From the NCBI GenBank assembly GCA_029335875.2, contig JARJMZ020000010.1:1-64000 (forward strand): a stretch of 64,000 bases of DNA, written 5' to 3'. Source of the DNA: Thermoprotei archaeon. Its GTDB lineage: Archaea > Thermoproteota > Thermoprotei_A > Sulfolobales > Acidilobaceae. This document shows, piece after piece, positions 16,257-25,372 of the stretch (within the stretch, counting starts at the first letter, position 1; every line of letters begins with the position of its first letter). The position numbers and the translations under genes are program-made. The notes below the pieces were generated by a model. That model did not search any database and had not been told where the DNA came from. It saw only the letters and a list, made by a program, of their open reading frames with translations.

Positions 16257-17468
16257 TTGAGCGGGGAGCTTTTGAAGCGGGTAGAGTGCAGAACTGAGGA
16301 GATCCCAGGCCTTGGAACATTCATAGTAGTCCCTAAGGGTCTGGAGCAGGTTATCCCAGACACTACAGCTATAAGCGGGGTCGACCCTAGGGGGGAGCAG
16401 ACTCTTTACAGGGGCTACACTATAGAGGATCTGGGTGCTAACGCTAATTTCTATGAGGCAGCATTCCTCATATCCAGGGGAGTCCTCCCATGCGAGGATG
16501 AGTATAGGGAGTTTAAGAAGAGGATAGACTATTGGAGGGGCCGCGTTCCAGAGAAGGTTTACGACGCGTTGAAGCTCCTACCTAAGACACACCCAATGTA
16601 TTATGGGGCTTTCGGAGCCCTCCTACTAGGCCAACTATATGTTACTGAGTGGAGTTTTGACAGGGAGAGCCTTTACGAGCACCAGATTAGGCTGTCGGCA
16701 CAGCTTCCAGTAATATTCGCTGCAGCATACAACCTCGCATACTACGGCACGTTCCTAAGACCCGACCCTTCAGCAGACCATGCGTGGGACCTCCTCAGGA
16801 TGATAACTTTAAGGGAGCCAGACAAGCTCGAGGCTAGAGCTTTCGAAGCCTCACTAGTCCTATACATGGACCACGGGTTTAACGCCTCAGCTTTCACAGT
16901 GAGAGTCGTGGGGAGCACTCTAAGCGACATGTATAGTGCCGCTGCGGCAGGCGTGACTGCTTTGAAGGGGCCCCTACACGGGGGGGCTAACGAGGAGGCC
17001 ATGAAAATGTTCCTAGACGCTAAGAAGAAGGCTGAGGAGAAGGGCGTGCCTTTAGAAGAGTACATTGTTGAGTACATTAAGGAGAAGCTTGCGAGGAAAG
17101 AGAAGATTATGGGCTTCGGCCACAGAGTATACAAGGTTAAAGATCCCAGGAACGATGTTGCCGGCAAGTTCATAGCACAGCTTAAGGATGGGGAAATGTG
17201 GCTTAAAGTGTTGAAGAACGCTGAGAAGGTCATGTGGGAGTCTAAGAAGCTACCGGCAAACATAGACCTGTACACGGCAGTGCTCTATTACCAGCTAGGC
17301 ATAGACATACCAATGTACACTCCAATATTCGCCATGGGCAGAATAGTAGGGTGGACATCACACTACATAGAGCAGGTCCTAGACAACAGGATAATAAGGC
17401 CCACAGAGAAGTACGTTGGACCCGTAGGCTTAAAGTATCAGCCCATGGAGGTTAGATGCAGGAGGTAA
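16257..17468 (+). CDS. gltA: Citrate synthase (or 2-methylcitrate synthase)
   Basis: A 403-residue citrate synthase that condenses acetyl-CoA with oxaloacetate. The catalytic residues are visible: histidines in LKGPLHGGANEEAM and GFGHRVYKVKDPR, and the aspartate in NIDLYTAVLYYQLG. YRGYTIEDL near residue 50 is typical. Archaeal enzymes of this size often accept propionyl-CoA as well, so methylcitrate synthase cannot be excluded. The start is TTG 16257, preceded by GGGAGG. Confidence 0.94.
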   Translation: MSGELLKRVECRTEEIPGLGTFIVVPKGLEQVIPDTTAISGVDPRGEQTLYRGYTIEDLGANANFYEAAFLISRGVLPCEDEYREFKKRIDYWRGRVPEKVYDALKLLPKTHPMYYGAFGALLLGQLYVTEWSFDRESLYEHQIRLSAQLPVIFAAAYNLAYYGTFLRPDPSADHAWDLLRMITLREPDKLEARAFEASLVLYMDHGFNASAFTVRVVGSTLSDMYSAAAAGVTALKGPLHGGANEEAMKMFLDAKKKAEEKGVPLEEYIVEYIKEKLARKEKIMGFGHRVYKVKDPRNDVAGKFIAQLKDGEMWLKVLKNAEKVMWESKKLPANIDLYTAVLYYQLGIDIPMYTPIFAMGRIVGWTSHYIEQVLDNRIIRPTEKYVGPVGLKYQPMEVRCRR

Positions 17469-17489
17469 CCCCCACCAAACATTAATTTT

Positions 17490-18341
17490 TTAACACGTTT
17501 TCTCATAATTATACAGGCCTATAGCCGTAGCTATTATGTCGAGGGCAGCTCCTGGATTCCAGCCTCTAGGCCTCCAGAGCTTGTCGAGCCTCTCCACAGC
17601 CTCGTACAGGCTGAAATCAGCCTCTTTGAGCGCTCGCTCAGCCTCAAGCCTAGCGATCCTATATGCTGTGAGCCCGTATTTCGAGGCTAACAGTGTATCC
17701 CCGTGTCTTGAGAGTATTGTTAGGAGGGTTTTGAGCGCTTTCTCTCTAAGGCCTCCAGGGGATTCCCTGATTACCTTCAAGGCCTCCATAGTTATGGGAT
17801 ACCCTTTTAGGAGCTCCCCGTGAACCATATCCCATGAGGCTGCCCTGAGGACTTCGAGGAGGGAGTTTGGGCTTCCAGAGCCCACTCCAGGCACTGGCCC
17901 GTAGTATTTGCCTAGGTGGGATGGGCTGAAATATTCTAGGAGCGCGTAGTATTCTAAAGCCTCCTCTTTCCCAGTCTTCTCCAGAACCAGCCTGTGAGCC
18001 CCCTCCAGGATCTCTCGCACAGGGGCCCCCGCAAGGTCTCTGAGGACTGAGGCTATGGGCGCTAGGAGCATTAGAGAGCCTAGAGCTATGTTCGTCTTTA
18101 AGCCTAACTTTGAAACCATCACCCTGTAAGCTCTAAGCCCAGCCCCTATAGACCCCCTCCTACAGCTTTCAAGGAGAGAGTACTCTACTAGTGAAGCGTT
18201 GGAGAGGAAATCGTAAACATCCTTGTCACCGTGAGCTTCTAAAGCTGTGACAGCCCCAGGCTTAGGATGGATGACAGGCTCAACGTAGAGGCCCAGAGAC
18301 ACTATTGGGATAAGGCTACAGCCACCCTCCCTCAACCCCAA
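17490..18341 (-). CDS. CitG/MdcB-like triphosphoribosyl-dephospho-CoA synthase family protein
   Basis: A 283-residue protein of the CitG family, which makes the prosthetic-group precursor of citrate or malonate lyases from ATP and dephospho-CoA. Family motifs: HPKPGAVT near residue 25 followed by HGDKD, NIALGSLMLLAPI around 88-100, HGDTLLASKYG and NPGAALDIIATA at the C-terminus. The window has no citrate lyase, and archaeal members are thought to act in other, unresolved reactions. It is convergent with citrate synthase, separated by 21 bp. Confidence 0.78.
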   Translation of the reverse strand: MGLREGGCSLIPIVSLGLYVEPVIHPKPGAVTALEAHGDKDVYDFLSNASLVEYSLLESCRRGSIGAGLRAYRVMVSKLGLKTNIALGSLMLLAPIASVLRDLAGAPVREILEGAHRLVLEKTGKEEALEYYALLEYFSPSHLGKYYGPVPGVGSGSPNSLLEVLRAASWDMVHGELLKGYPITMEALKVIRESPGGLREKALKTLLTILSRHGDTLLASKYGLTAYRIARLEAERALKEADFSLYEAVERLDKLWRPRGWNPGAALDIIATAIGLYNYEKTC

Positions 18342-18443
18342 GCAGCCCCCACTTTAACGTTGAAACTGCGAGGGTTAAACTTTGAATCTTAAATCCCTAT
18401 TTTAGCCCTAGAGAGCCCATTAGAAGCTTCGGGTGCCGTGTCT

Positions 18444-18752
18444 TTGAGCCGGGAGGGCTGCAAACAGTGGGGTCTCCTGGAGAAGCTTTCGAGCCTCGCA
18501 AAGATTAAGCTATCGGAGGAGGAGGGGGAGGCTATATGTAGGGACCTTGAGAGGACTGCTGAGTTCCTCAGAGCTGTTGGAGAGGCTGCTAGAGGCCTTG
18601 AAGTGGAACCCCTATATTATCCGTGGGACGAGTGGGGGCCTATGAGGGAGTATATTAAGGAGAGACGTGTGGACGTGAGGGAGTTGCCTGCGGGTTTGAA
18701 GGAGGGCTTCATAAGGGTCCCGTGGAGGGCTGGGAGGCTTGAGGAGGGTTAG
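18444..18752 (+). CDS. gatC: Aspartyl/glutamyl-tRNA amidotransferase subunit C
   Basis: The small stabilising subunit of Gat[28 protein letters not shown] is the typical GatC N-terminal helix, with the usual short linker toward the C-terminus ([15 protein letters not shown]). TTG 18444 is preferred to GTG 18438 because GGTG lies 8 nt upstream. It overlaps gatA by 14 nt and begins a three-gene operon. Confidence 0.88.
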   Translation: MSREGCKQWGLLEKLSSLAKIKLSEEEGEAICRDLERTAEFLRAVGEAARGLEVEPLYYPWDEWGPMREYIKERRVDVRELPAGLKEGFIRVPWRAGRLEEG

Positions 18753-20184
18753 GGGAGCCTGGGAGCTCGTCAGAGACTTCAGGGAGGGTGTTGAGGACCC
18801 GGTAGAGCACGCATACAAGGTTCTGGGGGCTATAAGAGCCTGGGAGCCTAGGGTTAACGCCTTCATATCACTAGAAGCCCCGGAGCTCGTAGTAGAGGCT
18901 GCTGAGAGCGTTAAGAGGAGGATAGAGTCTGGCGAGAGGGTTGGCAGGCTGGCGGGGGTCACTGTCTCAGTTAAAGACAATATTTGCACAAGCTTCCTCC
19001 CAACTACAGCCGGCTCTAGAATGTTAGACCCCTACATTTCGCCTTTCAACGCTACCGTAGTTGAGAGGCTTATGGCCGAGGACGCTATAGTAGTTGGAAA
19101 AACTAATCTAGACGAGTTCGCCATGGGGTCCACCACGGAGTTGAGCGCTTTCGGGCCTACTAGGAACCCCTGGGATCTAAGTAGGGTGCCGGGCGGCAGC
19201 AGCGGGGGGAGCGCTGCCTCCCTAGCCTACGGGGGCTCTGACGTTTCCCTGGGGAGCGATACTGGAGGCTCTGCTAGGCTCCCCGCAGCTTACACAGCTA
19301 CTACGAGCTTGAAACCCACCTATGGGCTTGTAAGCAGGTATGGCCTAATACCCTATGGTAATAGCTTGGAGCAGATATCCCCCATGGCTAGGAGTGTTAG
19401 GGATCTAGCGTTACTGTTAGACGTTATGGGAGGCTGGGATCCCATGGACTCTACAAGCCTCAAAGTTGGGGGTCTCGACACTTTCAACTCGCCCCCGCTA
19501 GACGTTGGGAAGCTTAAGGTGTGCGTTGTGAGGGAGATGGCTGAGGGGGCTGACCCTATCATAGAGTCAGCCTTCTGGAGTATTCTTGAAAGGCTGGGCT
19601 CTGAGGGTGCCGAGGTTGTGGAGGTTAGCGTCCCTATAATATCTAAGGCTCTACCAGCATATTACACCATAGCGTTCTCGGAGGCCGCCAGCAACCTTGC
19701 GAGGTACGATGGAGTCCTATATCCCGCCAAGGGCTTTAGCGGGGTCTGGGAGGAGTTCATAGCAGAGTCTAGGATGAGGGGTTTCGGGAGGGAGGTTAAA
19801 AAGAGGATACTAATGGGGGTCTACGCTCTCAGCGAAGGGTACAGAGATGAATACTATATAGCTGCAACCAAGGTGAGAAGAGTTATTAGAGACGAGATCC
19901 TTAGGGTTACGAGAAAGTGTATCATAGCTGCACAAGCAGCCCCAATACTCCCGCCTAGGCTCGGGGAGAGGCTAGACGACCCCCTAAAACTATACGCCAT
20001 GGACGTGTACACTGTAATAGCCAACCTTGCCGGGGTCCCGGCGCTAGCTCAACCCATAGGCTTCCACAGCGGGCTGCCAATAGGGATACAGTGGCTGGCC
20101 GGCCCCCTAGAGGAGGGTAGGCTCGTATCCCTCGGCACGCTGATAGAGGAGTTGACGGGGTTGAGCGGGGTGATAGCTGGTTGA
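18739..20184 (+). CDS. gatA: Aspartyl/glutamyl-tRNA amidotransferase subunit A
   Basis: An amidase-signature enzyme of 481 residues that releases ammonia from glutamine or asparagine for GatB. The Ser-cisSer-Lys triad is visible: lysine in VSVKDNI, the serines in [11 protein letters not shown] and [12 protein letters not shown]. In archaea GatCAB usually makes Asn-tRNA(Asn), because Gln-tRNA(Gln) is made by GatDE; a tRNA-Asn gene lies at 28736. The TTG start is inside the end of gatC. Confidence 0.95.
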   Translation: MRRVRGAWELVRDFREGVEDPVEHAYKVLGAIRAWEPRVNAFISLEAPELVVEAAESVKRRIESGERVGRLAGVTVSVKDNICTSFLPTTAGSRMLDPYISPFNATVVERLMAEDAIVVGKTNLDEFAMGSTTELSAFGPTRNPWDLSRVPGGSSGGSAASLAYGGSDVSLGSDTGGSARLPAAYTATTSLKPTYGLVSRYGLIPYGNSLEQISPMARSVRDLALLLDVMGGWDPMDSTSLKVGGLDTFNSPPLDVGKLKVCVVREMAEGADPIIESAFWSILERLGSEGAEVVEVSVPIISKALPAYYTIAFSEAASNLARYDGVLYPAKGFSGVWEEFIAESRMRGFGREVKKRILMGVYALSEGYRDEYYIAATKVRRVIRDEILRVTRKCIIAAQAAPILPPRLGERLDDPLKLYAMDVYTVIANLAGVPALAQPIGFHSGLPIGIQWLAGPLEEGRLVSLGTLIEELTGLSGVIAG

Positions 20185-21614
20185 GGGCTGTAATAGGCCT
20201 TGAGATCCACGTTCAGATTAGCGAGGCCGGCACAAAACTCTTCTGCGACTGTAGGGCGGACTATAGGGGGTTGGAGCCTAACACTAACGTGTGCCCAGTG
20301 TGCCTCGGGCTGCCCGGGGCCCTCCCAGTTGTTAATAGGAGGGCTGTGGAGCTGGCGCTTGCAGCCTCCATAGCTTTCAAATGCAGCATACCGAAATATA
20401 TAGTGTTCACGAGGAAACACTACTTCTACCCAGACCTGCCAAAGAACTATCAGATAAGCATGTTCGAGAGGGCCGGCGGAATACCGATATGCAAGGGTGG
20501 AGTGGTAACGTTCCCAGACCCCTCAACGTGGGAGTGGAGAGAGTGTAGAGTGAGGAGGATCAACATTGAAGAAGACCCGGGGAGGACGGAGTACGAGGAG
20601 GGGGGCATTACTAGGAGCCCGTACGCCCTAGTAGACTATAACAGGAGCGGGGTGCCCCTACTCGAGATAGTTACAGAGCCGGACTTGAGGTCTCCAAGAG
20701 AGGCTAGGAGCCTCGTCGAATACCTAATGTTAACCCTAGAGTATCTGGGCGTTACCAACCCGAGGCTTGAAGGGGTCTTCAGGGTTGACGCTAACGTGAG
20801 TATTGAGGGGGGAGAGAGGGTTGAAGTTAAAAACATAGGGAGCACCCTAGACGTGGAGAAAGCCTTAACATATGAGATAGCGAGGCAGACAATGATAGTT
20901 AAAGGCGGGGGCAGAGTTGAGAGGGAGACTAGACACTGGGATGCAGCCCGGGGAGTCACAAGGCCCCTCAGACATAAAGAGTATGAGGAGGAGTACCTAT
21001 ATTTCCCCGACCCCGACCTCCCACCCATACTATTAAGAGATGAGATGATTGAGAAGGCTTCAAAACTGGCCGAGGAGAGCCCTAGAAAATATTTTGAGAT
21101 GGTTACAGGCATGATGATCCCTAAGGATCTAGCGTGGAGCATTGTTACAGTTAAACACTCAGCCCTCCTATTCATGAAGTCTGTAAAGCTGGGAGCCGAT
21201 CCTCAGGTGGCCGCCCGCATAATAGCCGTAGACTATAAGGGGGAGCTTAGAGAGTTGGGCAGAGACCCCCACGACCCTAGAAACTGGCCCCCGCCAGAAA
21301 CCATATATGCCCTTTCAAAGCTAGTTACAGAGAACGTTTACACTTATGATGCGGTTAAGGGCCTCATGCTCCCGAAGATAGCTTCAAACCCTACTATAGA
21401 CGTTAGCTCGATAGTGCTGGAGAAAGCGGAGAACCTAGAGTCTATAATAGATGAGGTTCTCAGGGCTGAAGAGAAGGCTGTTAAAGACTATCTTTCAGGT
21501 AAAAGCCAAGCCCTCAACTACCTGGTGGGCGCTGTTATAAGGAAGATAGGTAAGAGAGCTGTAGACCCCAGAGCTATAAGGAGGGCTGTGGAGGAGAGGC
21601 TGAGGAAAACTTAA
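20181..21614 (+). CDS. gatB: Aspartyl/glutamyl-tRNA amidotransferase subunit B
   Basis: The tRNA-binding kinase/amidotransferase subunit of 477 residues. [16 protein letters not shown] with VCPVCLG (zinc site), [16 protein letters not shown] and [34 protein letters not shown] are classic GatB segments; the C-terminal YqeY-like tail ends with [15 protein letters not shown]. The TTG start overlaps the gatA stop by 4 nt (TTGA), completing gatC-gatA-gatB. Confidence 0.96.
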   Translation: MRAVIGLEIHVQISEAGTKLFCDCRADYRGLEPNTNVCPVCLGLPGALPVVNRRAVELALAASIAFKCSIPKYIVFTRKHYFYPDLPKNYQISMFERAGGIPICKGGVVTFPDPSTWEWRECRVRRINIEEDPGRTEYEEGGITRSPYALVDYNRSGVPLLEIVTEPDLRSPREARSLVEYLMLTLEYLGVTNPRLEGVFRVDANVSIEGGERVEVKNIGSTLDVEKALTYEIARQTMIVKGGGRVERETRHWDAARGVTRPLRHKEYEEEYLYFPDPDLPPILLRDEMIEKASKLAEESPRKYFEMVTGMMIPKDLAWSIVTVKHSALLFMKSVKLGADPQVAARIIAVDYKGELRELGRDPHDPRNWPPPETIYALSKLVTENVYTYDAVKGLMLPKIASNPTIDVSSIVLEKAENLESIIDEVLRAEEKAVKDYLSGKSQALNYLVGAVIRKIGKRAVDPRAIRRAVEERLRKT

Positions 21615-21636
21615 ACTACGCGAGCGTGGCGGGCCT

Positions 21637-22497
21637 TTGACTATAATGGTTGGCGATGCTCACGCACACTCCAACCCTATAGGGGGGTTGGGGGCTAAGG
21701 TTATAGCTGAGAAGTTTAAAGCTAGCGGGGGCTGGTTTATAGCCCTGGTGGCCCTTCCACCTTCAGCCTACAAGCTTGAACCCCCAAGCCTCGAAGCATA
21801 CATTAAGGCTGTTGAAGTTCACGTTTCAGAGTGTTCGAGGGCGAGACATGCTGGTTTAAAAGTTGCGTGCATAGCCGGGTTCCACCCTGCCGAGGTAGAT
21901 AAGCTGGTGGACAAGTATGGCTTTAAACCTTTGCAAGCCTTAGAGCTAGGCTATAAAATAGTGGATTACGTGGCGGAGCTCGTGGAGAAAGGCGTCCTAG
22001 ACGGTATTGGGGAAGTGGGGAGGCAACATTATAAGACTACGAGCGATAGAGCCCTCATAGCCCAGCTAATACTAGAGAGGGCCATGGAACACTCTAGAGA
22101 CAAAGGACTGCTAGTCCACATGCACCTAGAGCAAGCTGGGGAAGCCACAGTAGAGCTCACAGATAAAGCCGCAGCAAGGCTCGGAGCCCCTAAAAACAAA
22201 CTATTATTCCACCATGCAGACCCGAAAACAGCTATAGAAGCGTGGAAGAAAGGGTATCCCTCAAGCATCCCGGGAACACCAAAGCTTTTAGAGTACGCCC
22301 TCAACAACCTAAACCCCTTCTACATGATCGAGAGCGACTACATAGACGACCTTAAAAGAGGGGGAGCTGTAGCCTACCCCTGGGAGATGGCCTACAATAT
22401 AAACAAGCTGGTGAAAGAAAACAAGAACCTAGAGGAGAAAGCTAGCAAAATATTAATAGATAACGTAGCCATGGTGTACAATGTGGAGCCTCCATAA
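21637..22497 (+). CDS. TatD-related metal-dependent hydrolase
   Basis: An amidohydrolase-superfamily protein of 286 residues. GDAHAHSNP gives the HxH motif, AGFHPAEVD and DGIGEVGRQHY the middle metal ligands, VHMHLEQ and LFHHADP the two later histidines, and IESDYIDD the catalytic aspartate. It is more complete than the window-edge TatD at position 404 and differs from it. Substrate unknown; family members hydrolyse nucleic acid ends or other phosphoesters. It follows gatB by 22 nt and could share its transcript. TTG 21637 or ATG 21646 may be the start. Confidence 0.75.
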   Translation: MTIMVGDAHAHSNPIGGLGAKVIAEKFKASGGWFIALVALPPSAYKLEPPSLEAYIKAVEVHVSECSRARHAGLKVACIAGFHPAEVDKLVDKYGFKPLQALELGYKIVDYVAELVEKGVLDGIGEVGRQHYKTTSDRALIAQLILERAMEHSRDKGLLVHMHLEQAGEATVELTDKAAARLGAPKNKLLFHHADPKTAIEAWKKGYPSSIPGTPKLLEYALNNLNPFYMIESDYIDDLKRGGAVAYPWEMAYNINKLVKENKNLEEKASKILIDNVAMVYNVEPP

Positions 22498-22502
22498 GTA
22501 AA

Positions 22503-22525
22503 CCCTCAACAAAACAGCCTGAGGG
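22503..22525 (+). terminator. Hairpin after the TatD-related gene
   Basis: CCCTCA and TGAGGG pair around an 11-nt loop, 5 nt past the stop codon of the TatD-related gene. It may mark the end of the gat operon transcript. There is no strong U-run. Confidence 0.35.
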
Positions 22526-22693
22526 CGTTCACAATATTATGGGACCCCAATAGTTTACCTAAAAACGTAACACTGCTTTCATGGCACCTTGAAGGGTTTA
22601 ATGTTTAAAGATGTGAGAGTGGAGGGATGTTGGGGGTTCCAACTGTAGTTTCTAGGAGTTTAATAGCGCTTCTCGGGCTTTTGGGTTTAGGCT

Positions 22694-24073
22694 TTAAGGT
22701 GCTATGATGTTTCTGACCCTTACCAGGTAGACTCCTCTCTCGCTTGACCATGCTGCCTCCACTATTACGTCCCCAACGCCTATTACTCCCTCTTCTTCTA
22801 GTTTTGCTGTTGTTTTCTTTAGCCCTTCCTCGTATGGCATGTCTCCGACTACTACGGGCTCTGCTGCCCATAGTGTTCTTACGGTTCTCTCGATTTTCTC
22901 GTTGGGTACTCCCACGTATATTGTTCTTGTTGGCCTGAATGCTGCTAGCCTCTCTGCGAACCTCCCGGTTCTAGAGTATACTACTAGTGTGGCGTTTAGG
23001 TTTTCGATGAGCTCTACTAGCCCCCTAACGAGCCTGTATATTTGGGCTGTGGCCGGCGGCCTTTCTGGGGCGTGCCCTTGCTGGGCTTTAGCTATGACTT
23101 TAGCCATCCACTGTACAGTCTTCACAGGGTTTCTCCCTATAGCTGTTTCCCCTGTTAGTAGTAGGGCGTCTGCTGAGAGCCTTACAGCCTCGTATATGTC
23201 CACTATCTCGCTCCTACTAGGCACCGGGCTCTCTATCATGCTCGAGAGGAACTCTGTCGCGAGTATTACGGGTTTATATTGGGCTCTTGCGGCTGCAACT
23301 ATATCCTTCTGTATTATTGGGATGTCCTCCAGCTTGAAGTGCATGCCCAAGTCTCCCCGGGCTACAATAATGCCGTCGGAGGCCTGGGCTATATCTCTAA
23401 CCTTCATAACCCCGGCCGGCGTCTCTATCTTAGCTAACACTTTAATATCAGGCCTGCCGTAATCTCTCAATATAGCCTTTACGACCTCAACGTGCTCGGG
23501 GCTCCTAGCATAGCTCACCATAACATGGCTGAAAGGCCTCCTAGCTATATATTCTAGGCAAGCCTTATCCTTAGAAGTTACCAGGGGCCCCTCAATCTCC
23601 TTACCGCTAACAACAACGCCCTTCCTAGGCTCTATAACCTCGCCCTCAACAACCTTAAGCTTAGCAGTGAAACCCTCAACAGACTCAACTATAAGGGAGA
23701 CCTTACCATCATCGACGAGAATCATGTCACCCTCCTCAATAGCTTCGAAAAACTCCTTGTGTGGAACGATAACACCATCATCCCCAAGCTTGGAAAACGA
23801 GAACACCACAATAGACCCTGGGGAGACCCTTAAAGGCTTAAAATCGCCAAGCCTAATCCTAGCACCCTCAAGGTCAGCCATAAGGCCGAGATGAAAGCCC
23901 AAAGACTCCTCAACTTTAGCAACAGAAGCGATAAGAGAATCCCAACTACTAACATCGCCGTGGCTCATGTTAACCCTGAAAGCGTCAGCCCCAGCCCTAA
24001 CCATACTAGTAACAACCTCAGGACTAGAAGAGGAAGGGCCTAACGTAGCTATAATCTTAACAACCCGCCTCAA
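22694..24073 (-). CDS. pyk: Pyruvate kinase
   Basis: The final glycolytic enzyme, converting phosphoenolpyruvate and ADP to pyruvate and ATP. 459 residues. KIIATLGPSSSS at the N-terminus, FRVNMSHGD (substrate arginine and K+ site), LAKIETPAGV, IIVARGDLGMH and LATEFLSSMIESPVPSRSEIVDI (the usual ATQ..ESM motif, slightly altered) are visible, with a C-terminal allosteric-type domain. The start is TTG 24073, with GGAGGTGAGG about 9 nt upstream. Confidence 0.94.
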   Translation of the reverse strand: MRRVVKIIATLGPSSSSPEVVTSMVRAGADAFRVNMSHGDVSSWDSLIASVAKVEESLGFHLGLMADLEGARIRLGDFKPLRVSPGSIVVFSFSKLGDDGVIVPHKEFFEAIEEGDMILVDDGKVSLIVESVEGFTAKLKVVEGEVIEPRKGVVVSGKEIEGPLVTSKDKACLEYIARRPFSHVMVSYARSPEHVEVVKAILRDYGRPDIKVLAKIETPAGVMKVRDIAQASDGIIVARGDLGMHFKLEDIPIIQKDIVAAARAQYKPVILATEFLSSMIESPVPSRSEIVDIYEAVRLSADALLLTGETAIGRNPVKTVQWMAKVIAKAQQGHAPERPPATAQIYRLVRGLVELIENLNATLVVYSRTGRFAERLAAFRPTRTIYVGVPNEKIERTVRTLWAAEPVVVGDMPYEEGLKKTTAKLEEEGVIGVGDVIVEAAWSSERGVYLVRVRNIIAP

Positions 24074-24573
24074 CCCTTAACCTCACCTCCCCCCTTGCCA
24101 CCCTCTTCAAAGAGCATGTCCTATTAGCATCTAATGCTCACTAACTGTTTAAATCTTTATTCCAGAACCATTTTAACCGAGCATTCCCAGCTCACGGAAA
24201 CCCATTAGTAGGGATAGCTCTAACCCTTTAATCCACCCTAAGAGAGCTCCAAAAACATGAATGCAAGGATTACAGAATTAACACAAAGAGTCTCAAGACC
24301 GAGCACTTCTTAGAGAGTGGCTATTAACATGAATGTAGTGCTAGCCTATGGAGCCCTTAATGGGCTTAGAGGGAAGCCGGAACCTAAAACTATGGGAGAG
24401 GATAAAAGCCCATGGCATTAGGTTCCGGCGATCGTGGTAGATCTCGGTAAGCCTGGAAGTTGGGAGCTTAGTGAGCTTTAAAGGTAGGCGGTTAGTTTGT
24501 TTCTATGGGGCTTAAGCTCCCTGATAGTATATTTAAAGGCTTTAAGCGTCTAGTGTTTTGTGGGCTGAGGGTC
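24074..24573. other. Divergent intergenic region with repeat copy C
   Basis: About 500 bp between pyk and thpR. It holds a possible hairpin GAGCAT...ATGCTC at about 24113-24140 upstream of pyk, the shortened repeat copy at 24341, and a TATA-like TATTTAAAGG at about 24529 for thpR. No protein gene can be supported. Confidence 0.5.
24341..24437 (+). repeat. Structured repeat element, shortened copy C
   Basis: CTAGCCTATGGAGCCCTTAA begins the part shared with the other copies. The hairpin AGCCC-TTAAT-GGGCT is perfect, and GCCGGAACCTAA pairs perfectly with TTAGGTTCCGGC, closing an arm with ATGGG/CCCAT further in. It ends GGCGATCGTGG, like GGCGACCAC in the other copies. The 23-nt box, linker and first part of the core are missing or too degenerate to see, so this copy is 5'-truncated. 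Confidence 0.7.
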
Positions 24574-25131
24574 TTGAGGGTGTTTATTGCTGTTGATGTG
24601 GAGGAGCCCCTGCTTGTTTCGAGGCTTCAAAGTGTTATGAACTCTTTGGCTTCTACTAACGTGGATATGAAGCTTGTGGAGCCCTACAACTTACATGTAA
24701 CGTTGAGGTTTATAGGTGAGGTAAGCCCCGGGGTTGCTGGCGAGATTTCTAGAGCCCTTTCCAGACTCTCTTTTAAGAGTTTCAAGGTGGTTTTCAAGGG
24801 TTTGGGGGCTTTCCCGAGCACGCTTAAGCCTAGGGTTGTATGGGTTGGGGTTAGCGAAGGCTTTAAAGAGATGGTAGAGCTTAGGGCGTCTATCGAGAAG
24901 CTTTTGAAGAGTGTTGGAATCCCCCCTGAGAGGGAGGATTTCGCGCCTCACCTGACTCTTGCCAGAATTAGGGGATCCAGGAACCTTAGTTCTCTAGTTA
25001 AACTACTCAATGACATGTCAGACTATGATGTGGGGAGCATGATCGTAGACAGGGTTAGATTAAAGAAAAGCACCCTAACTAGCAGCGGTCCCATATATGA
25101 GACGCTTTTAGAGGTCAAAGCGTCGCAGTGA
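24574..25131 (+). CDS. thpR: RNA 2',3'-cyclic phosphodiesterase (2H family, ThpR/LigT)
   Basis: A 2H phosphoesterase that opens 2',3'-cyclic phosphates to 2'-phosphates, possibly linked to tRNA splicing products. The two HxT motifs are visible: YNLHVTLRFIG and FAPHLTLARI. TTG 24574 gives MRVFIAVDV-type N-terminus and about 185 residues, the normal size; the longer frame from 24505 overlaps the TATA element. The next plus-strand gene is the CCA enzyme, so this is a small RNA-processing neighbourhood. Confidence 0.88.
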   Translation: MRVFIAVDVEEPLLVSRLQSVMNSLASTNVDMKLVEPYNLHVTLRFIGEVSPGVAGEISRALSRLSFKSFKVVFKGLGAFPSTLKPRVVWVGVSEGFKEMVELRASIEKLLKSVGIPPEREDFAPHLTLARIRGSRNLSSLVKLLNDMSDYDVGSMIVDRVRLKKSTLTSSGPIYETLLEVKASQ

Positions 25132-25220
25132 AACCCTGAGGGGGCTTTGAAATTATTCTCCCATAATGACTAGTTTTACCTATCCCACAACCTGAATAAT
25201 GAGAGTAAAACATGATCATG

Positions 25221-25288
25221 CCATGCTAGCGGCTATCAGCCGGCGGCCTGCACAATACGCCTATGGTTTTGAGTTCCGGCAACCACGT
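25221..25288 (+). repeat. Possible degenerate remnant of the repeat element (copy E)
   Basis: GAGTTCCGGCAACCAC resembles the GGTTCCGGCGACCAC end of the structured repeat, and GGCTATCAGCCGGCGGCC recalls its upstream part. The two conserved hairpins are not both present, so this is only a possible relic between thpR and cca. Confidence 0.3.
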
Positions 25289-25372
25289 GTTTCCTTTAAC
25301 CTGTCGCAAGCCTGGGAAGCGATGGTTATAATAAATATTATAGTGTTTCAAGGATAGTATTGGGGGTGTGGC

